Below, piece after piece: positions 33,212 through 37,633 of a stretch of DNA of 37,633 nt. Numbering within the stretch: the stretch's first letter is position 1; every line of letters begins with the position of its first letter. The position numbers and the translations under genes were made by a program. The notes beneath the pieces were generated by a model. It saw only the letters and a program-made list of their open reading frames with translations. It did no database searches and was not told where the DNA came from. This stretch comes from Akkermansiaceae bacterium. Its GTDB lineage: Bacteria; Verrucomicrobiota; Verrucomicrobiia; Verrucomicrobiales; Akkermansiaceae. The stretch lies in contig WTJZ01000071.1 of NCBI GenBank assembly GCA_011524615.1, positions 4,481 to 42,113 on the forward strand. Direction: 5' to 3'.

Positions 33212-34096
33212 ATGAACTCCATTCTCACTCTCCTCAGTACTATCACGCTCGGTCTCGCTACCCCGTTGACCACCTTTCTCGATTCCACCCCATCCGCGGG
33301 AGACTCACTGGAGACTCCACTCCTCACCCTCAACTACATTCCTGCGGGACAATTCACCATGGGGAGTCCGGCCTCTGAACAAGGTCGCCGCTCAGATGAG
33401 AATCAAGTCGAGGTTACACTCACCTCACCCTTCCTAATGGCTACCACCGAGGTCTCCCAAGGACTCTGGCTCGCCATCATGGGACAAACTATCGATGAAC
33501 TCATCGCCTCCAAGGCCGACCCTCTCGGACGTGGGGCTAATCTCAAGAACTATCCCTCCGCCACCGGACCAGATCAGCCGATGTGCTTCGTCAGTTACTT
33601 CGATTGCCTAGAGTTCTGCCAAAAGCTCACTGCGCAGTATCAAGCCGATGGCCTCATCCCTGCAGACTATCACTTCACCCTTCCCACAGAAGCTCAATGG
33701 GAATTCGCGGCCCGCGCAGGGACGCAAACCGTCTTTAGCATCGGTAACGTCCTCACAAGTAATGATGCTAACTTCTACGGTAAGATGCCCTACGGTACAG
33801 AGGTGAAGGGCGAATACCGAGAGAAGACCACCCCCATCAAGTCCTTTGCCCCGACCCCATGGGGACTCTATGATATTCACGGCAACGTCTATGAGTGGTG
33901 CCTCGACTGGTATACGGAAGAGCTCACGGGAGGAACGAACCCCGCAGAAATGACCACAGGTGACTCCCGTTGCATCCGTGGAGGGCCATGGAACCGAAAG
34001 GCTACCTCTCTTCGCTCCGCCTACCGCTACAGCTACGACCCGACCCAACGTACCAATAACATCGGGTTCAGAGTGGTCCTACAGAAGCAAGGATAA
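33212..34096 (+). CDS. Secreted FGE/SUMF1-like domain protein without the catalytic cysteines
   Basis: A 294-residue protein with a likely signal peptide (SILTLLSTITLGLATP) and one FGE-sulfatase-type C-type lectin-like domain: YIPAGQFTMGSPASEQGR, TTEVSQGLW, VSYFDCLEFCQKL, FTLPTEAQWEFAARAG, IHGNVYEWCLDWY and RGGPWNRKATSLRSAYR, ending NIGFRVV. True formylglycine-generating enzymes have two cysteines in that last block; here the positions are Arg262 and Leu267, so it probably does not activate sulfatases. It belongs with the many SUMF1-like proteins of PVC bacteria whose roles are unknown. It has its own short intergenic region after the globin terminator and ends convergently with the protease gene. 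Confidence 0.88.
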   Translation: MNSILTLLSTITLGLATPLTTFLDSTPSAGDSLETPLLTLNYIPAGQFTMGSPASEQGRRSDENQVEVTLTSPFLMATTEVSQGLWLAIMGQTIDELIASKADPLGRGANLKNYPSATGPDQPMCFVSYFDCLEFCQKLTAQYQADGLIPADYHFTLPTEAQWEFAARAGTQTVFSIGNVLTSNDANFYGKMPYGTEVKGEYREKTTPIKSFAPTPWGLYDIHGNVYEWCLDWYTEELTGGTNPAEMTTGDSRCIRGGPWNRKATSLRSAYRYSYDPTQRTNNIGFRVVLQKQG

Positions 34097-34104
34097 CTCA
34101 GCTA

Positions 34105-34131
34105 AGAGGGACGCATAAAGACGCGCCCTCT
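34105..34131. terminator. Shared hairpin between convergent genes
   Basis: AGAGGG pairs with CCCTCT, with extra internal CGC/GCG pairing. It lies between the ends of the SUMF1-like gene (34096) and the protease gene (34148). No clear T-tract on either strand, so its strength is uncertain. Confidence 0.5.
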
Positions 34132-34147
34132 GCTTACTCTCGTGGTC

Positions 34148-36997
34148 TTATTGCTCAGTAACGGATAACCTCCAGAACAGATGCTGGTCAGTCTGCACAT
34201 TTCCAGGCAAGGAGATCGTCACGGGCTCCATTCCATCTACCGCAGAGCCAATAGAGGCTTCGCTACCGATCGTGCCCGTAAGGTTCACATCATTCCATAT
34301 GTTGAGATCATAGCTATATTGAAAGACTTGTATGGTGTCAGAGGTCGACTCCTCCAGTCGATCGAAGCTAAAGGTGAGATTAACGCCATCGCCAGTAAGG
34401 TCCCCCCAGCGTGAATCCGAATTCAGAGGGTTTCCGCCCAACACATACTCTAACCCGTTGACCACCCCGTCACCATCAGGGTCTGCCATGAAGGAGGTCT
34501 CCACAATACTTGTGTGCTGCTGCAAGAAGGCTTGGTACCCAACAGCGGTCTCTCTAATCGTGATAGTCGCGAGCGCACTATTGACCACCCCATCATTCAG
34601 ATAGTAAGAGAAGCTGTCGGAACCTGAAAAGGTCTCATCTGGGGTATAGACTAAGTTCGGCGCTACTCCAGAGAGGCTTCCGCTCGTAGGAGCGGCAGCC
34701 AAGATATAGATAAGAGCATCTCCATCGGTGTCGAGAGAGTCTAGAGTAATGGAGAGCCCACTCTCATTCACCGTCAGTATATCGCTGCTTAACGTCGGAG
34801 GCGAATTCCCATACAGACGACTAACATCACTCTCTGACAGAGCGTAATCATAGAGAATGACATCATCAATAGCCCCTGTATAATTAGAACTACTCTCCGT
34901 AGCCACCCCGCCAATAAAGGCGCTCGTCACCTCGACAAAGCTACTCGTTTTGCCCGTACCAGTATGCCAGACCGCTCCGTTTAAGAAAATCTTCATGTCC
35001 CCAGTCAAGCGGTCCTTAGTGAAGACCCAATGATTCCATCCTCCTTCATAACTCTCCGCACTCGCTAGCTGGTTAATGCGATCATAGCCTGGAGAACCTC
35101 CCGCATCCCAGTACACATTACTATTACTCCAAGGCAGGTGCATCTGAGCGACCCGTTGCCCACTACTCCCCATCGCCGAAAAGACCGTCTCACTGCGAGG
35201 TTGATTATCAGCCCCATAGACCCAAAGTGAGATCGAGATCGCATCACTGATGGTGGAAAAGGCTCCTGCCGGAAGTTCAATCGCTGAAGTCGTTCCGTTA
35301 AAAGAACGTGCATTACCAATCTGCCCTGTAATCACCTCCGTGGTAGCAGTCGCTGCCCCCTCATACCCATTATACGTACGGTCCTCTACCACAGTCTCTC
35401 CGGAGAGTTCATCTAATGGCCAGTGAGCTACTGGTGGGATGAGTGCCCCTGGAGCCAACACCATAAGGTTCACCGTCGCCACCTCACTATCCGCAGTACC
35501 ATCATTGACCACATAGGTGAAGCTATCTGCCCCCACATAGTCAGCATTCGGCGTATAGGTCAGGTTAGGAGCCGTTCCTGATAGGACTCCTCCCGATGGT
35601 GCAGTAACGACTTGATAGGTAAGATCATCACCATTCGCATCCGAGCCAAATAACGTCACTGCGATTGCAGTGTTCTGCTCGGTAGAAGTATTAATATCGG
35701 ATGCTACAGGCGCATATTCTACGAAGGAACTCACAGACACCCCGTAGAACTGCGTCCATCCTGAACCAGCCCAATTCGTTCGAGTATAGGTGAATTCTTC
35801 TGCATCATTCGCATCCGAATCATCTCCCGTGACCGCGATATAATACGTACCAGCCGAGAGACTAATGCGTGCCGATTCAGTCCCGCCAATTTCTTCCGCA
35901 TCCACAGTAGTCAGAGCACTGCCATTCTCATCGTAGATGACAAAGGATAAGTCACTAGACTCTCTTGGATATGCGGTCCCACTACTATTACTGGATGTCG
36001 AATAGTTATAATAGTAGGAATAGGTCATCGGCCCACGAGGCGAGACTTGAACATCCACTAAAACACTATCAGTGAGGGTAAAGCTGTAATAATCCGTATC
36101 AGTGTCATCATCGATCGACACGATATCCGTATACGCCTCCAGGATCGTCGTATAAGCATCCGCCGCTGGCATATCCCCTCCTATCTCGAGAGGCGTTCCC
36201 TCGACCAAGGTACCAAGATCATTCGCCGTCGCGCGAGTATCGTTGCCGCCGTTCTGCTCGTTCTTATCCCCATGAGCTCGGTGTAAACAACGTAGGTCAT
36301 CAAACTGAGGGCCATTCCCATTATACCCCATGATACTCGTACCACCACTGCCATTGACCCCATAGTGATCCATCCCAAAGGAATGTCCCATCTCATGCAT
36401 CAAGATCCCCCTGATATTTGAGTAATACAGATCCCCAGTAGAAGCATTATAGAAGGTGGAAGCCACTGTATTCATAATGATATTAGAGGCCCAGCCATCA
36501 TTATAGGTGGAGGAATAAGCACTCGCCCCACTCAGCTCGATTCCGCCGATCCGGACATCCGCCTTTACCCCCACCTCAGCGAAGCTCCCGCTAGGCGAAC
36601 CATCCTGAATGACGCCCACAGGCGTTCCAGAATCATATGTCACATACTCAAAGTTCACCCCCGTCTTGCTGCTAAAGATCTCAAAGCACTCTGCCATCGC
36701 CTGAAACCACAATCGGTTCGTCAAATCAGTCGTACGCTCCTCCACAGGAACCCCTTCGTAGTCATCCATCGTCTCTATCCAACTACTAATCAATGACGCC
36801 CCATCTGCCGCATACCCCGTACTATCTACTACCGTACCGTCAGCTACCACCGTCCATGTCAACGTGATAGAATCCCCGACATCCACCTCTCCATCCGTTG
36901 CAGATGTATCGATGCGGTATTGCTGGAAGTAAGCCTGTAGCATGGTGCTGCTAATCAGTATAACAACAGTGACTAGAGTAGTAAGTGAGTTCTTCAT
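34148..36997 (-). CDS. Secreted multidomain metzincin-type metalloprotease
   Basis: A 949-residue secreted zinc protease. The signal peptide is about 1-22 (LVTVVILISSTMLQA). The catalytic motif HEMGHSFGMDH puts zinc ligands at His201, His205 and His211, with SIMGYN downstream as the Met-turn (matrixin/metzincin type). Following domains: a pre-peptidase C-terminal-like domain (about 290-405, TDYYSFTL then GTYYIAVTGDD), a cadherin/Big-like domain (about 426-515, NGDDLTYQVVTAPSGG), a LamG-type lectin domain (about 522-730, HWPLDELSG), a second cadherin-like domain (about 735-815), and the shared C-terminal module (DPDGDGVVNGLEYVLGGNP, ending FWRLSVTEQ). It starts 13 bases after the upstream small secreted protein gene, likely co-transcribed. 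Targets are unknown. Confidence 0.92.
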   Translation of the reverse strand: MKNSLTTLVTVVILISSTMLQAYFQQYRIDTSATDGEVDVGDSITLTWTVVADGTVVDSTGYAADGASLISSWIETMDDYEGVPVEERTTDLTNRLWFQAMAECFEIFSSKTGVNFEYVTYDSGTPVGVIQDGSPSGSFAEVGVKADVRIGGIELSGASAYSSTYNDGWASNIIMNTVASTFYNASTGDLYYSNIRGILMHEMGHSFGMDHYGVNGSGGTSIMGYNGNGPQFDDLRCLHRAHGDKNEQNGGNDTRATANDLGTLVEGTPLEIGGDMPAADAYTTILEAYTDIVSIDDDTDTDYYSFTLTDSVLVDVQVSPRGPMTYSYYYNYSTSSNSSGTAYPRESSDLSFVIYDENGSALTTVDAEEIGGTESARISLSAGTYYIAVTGDDSDANDAEEFTYTRTNWAGSGWTQFYGVSVSSFVEYAPVASDINTSTEQNTAIAVTLFGSDANGDDLTYQVVTAPSGGVLSGTAPNLTYTPNADYVGADSFTYVVNDGTADSEVATVNLMVLAPGALIPPVAHWPLDELSGETVVEDRTYNGYEGAATATTEVITGQIGNARSFNGTTSAIELPAGAFSTISDAISISLWVYGADNQPRSETVFSAMGSSGQRVAQMHLPWSNSNVYWDAGGSPGYDRINQLASAESYEGGWNHWVFTKDRLTGDMKIFLNGAVWHTGTGKTSSFVEVTSAFIGGVATESSSNYTGAIDDVILYDYALSESDVSRLYGNSPPTLSSDILTVNESGLSITLDSLDTDGDALIYILAAAPTSGSLSGVAPNLVYTPDETFSGSDSFSYYLNDGVVNSALATITIRETAVGYQAFLQQHTSIVETSFMADPDGDGVVNGLEYVLGGNPLNSDSRWGDLTGDGVNLTFSFDRLEESTSDTIQVFQYSYDLNIWNDVNLTGTIGSEASIGSAVDGMEPVTISLPGNVQTDQHLFWRLSVTEQ

Positions 36998-37010
36998 AGC
37001 GTCGAGCGAA

Positions 37011-37631
37011 TTAGAGGTTAGGATAGTAGTCGTTACGTAAGATATTGATAATGTTGCTCGCAGAGGGCGCGCTCACGACCACGTCTACTCGAGTATTCTC
37101 AGCATCTCCTAGGAAACTAGGCACCGCCCTCACTGTGGGATGCTCTTGTAGTGCCACTAAGTTAGGTATCAGACAGGTACCACAGCGGTTATGATCATGG
37201 GCTGAATGAAAGACGAACCGCTGTAACTGACCTGCCGACTCGACTCCTTGTCCGTGTAATGCCTGTAATGCCGCCTGTAATGGAACACCTCTAGGGAAAT
37301 GCACCTCCGGCCCAGTACGACCAGAACGAGATGGCTCGATTGTCGCATCTAGACGATGAACGATAGTGGAAACCTCGTCCTCTGAGGTCTCGGGAGCTAA
37401 CAAGAGCACTACTCGACCCGCGGTAACTTCACTCACCTCATGCGTTCTCGTCTCCGTCACACTTTTGCTCTGCGAGACCTCTCTGACATCCAGCTCAGGC
37501 GCTACCGCCACGCTCCGGACTCCCGCATACTCAGGTGAGACCTGAGACTCCCCTCCGTTCCCTCGTATTAAAAAGAAACATAAGCCCCCTAACAATAGGG
37601 CTAAACAGCAAATAGTTAATCGAAATTTCAT
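37011..37631 (-). CDS. Small secreted protein resembling a subtilisin-type propeptide
   Basis: A 206-residue protein. A hydrophobic N-terminal segment (LTICCLALLLGGLCFFLI) acts as signal or anchor. Residues about 70-135 (RVVLLLAPETSEDEVSTIV, HFPRGVPLQAALQALHG) resemble the pro-domain/Inhibitor I9-like fold found before subtilases, where a chain enters with 'RVLVRFKPGTS-' and ends with 'ALAAL-GVE-AEP'. No catalytic domain follows. A CGTC motif (NRCGTCLIP) comes later. It ends 13 bases before the metalloprotease gene, so it could act as inhibitor or folding helper of that protease; this is inference. The ATG at 37629-37631 is two bases from the window edge, so its upstream context is unseen. 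Confidence 0.6.
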   Translation of the reverse strand: MKFRLTICCLALLLGGLCFFLIRGNGGESQVSPEYAGVRSVAVAPELDVREVSQSKSVTETRTHEVSEVTAGRVVLLLAPETSEDEVSTIVHRLDATIEPSRSGRTGPEVHFPRGVPLQAALQALHGQGVESAGQLQRFVFHSAHDHNRCGTCLIPNLVALQEHPTVRAVPSFLGDAENTRVDVVVSAPSASNIINILRNDYYPNL

Positions 37632-37633
37632 AG

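Overview
The window looks like chromosome of a marine-type Verrucomicrobiota bacterium. The strongest taxonomic clues are a 51-residue 'small basic protein' of the kind known from Verrucomicrobia/Chlamydiae (24589-24744), PEP-CTERM proteins, Ser/Thr kinases paired with small sigma factors, and large secreted proteins that share one C-terminal module (an 'LEY-LG-DP' motif followed by a beta-rich tail). All function calls are from reading the sequence; no database search was possible.

Layout. 1-2240: 5' part of purL (minus strand, cut by the window edge). 2559-9682 and 13974-19733: two diverged copies, about 10 kb apart and both on the minus strand, of a four-gene cassette transcribed sigma factor -> transmembrane Ser/Thr kinase -> PEP-CTERM protein -> secreted parallel beta-helix protein. 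The sigma, kinase and PEP-CTERM proteins are clearly paralogous between copies, while the beta-helix proteins differ greatly (1209 versus 736 residues). Between the copies lie a third related sigma factor (9880-10557, minus) and a divergent secreted SASA/SGNH carbohydrate acetylesterase-like protein (10947-13553, plus). I find one bipartite, ECF-promoter-like motif (roughly KAGNRNAR, 15 bp, GCAWACGA) upstream of all three sigma genes, both PEP-CTERM genes and, more weakly, the esterase. Each cassette also has a terminator-like hairpin between the PEP-CTERM and beta-helix genes. I read this as a self-regulating sigma/kinase circuit controlling surface protein and polysaccharide-active cargo.

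20045-22530: arylsulfatase plus BASS-family transporter, probably one transcript. 22669-27618: mostly minus-strand genes: UbiA-like prenyltransferase, 23S/16S rRNA pseudouridine synthase, small basic protein, a small membrane protein, a membrane methyltransferase-like protein fused to a DCC/thioredoxin-like domain, and a membrane protein with a START-like domain.

27886-33104 (plus): a redox locus. The first protein joins a NirB-like FAD/NAD(P)H reductase, a BFD-like [2Fe-2S] domain and a membrane part with two His-X13-His pairs, predicted to hold two b haems. Four bases later comes a membrane-anchored cytochrome with ten CXXCH sites and one CX4CH site. A Tll0287-like haem protein, a small cytochrome c and a single-domain globin follow. 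Together they suggest a route from cytoplasmic NAD(P)H across the membrane to periplasmic haems, perhaps for nitrogen oxides; the substrate is not shown by the sequence. 33212-34096 is a secreted sulfatase-modifying-factor-like protein lacking the catalytic cysteines. 34148-37631 (minus) is a metzincin-type secreted protease preceded by a small secreted protein resembling a subtilisin-type propeptide.
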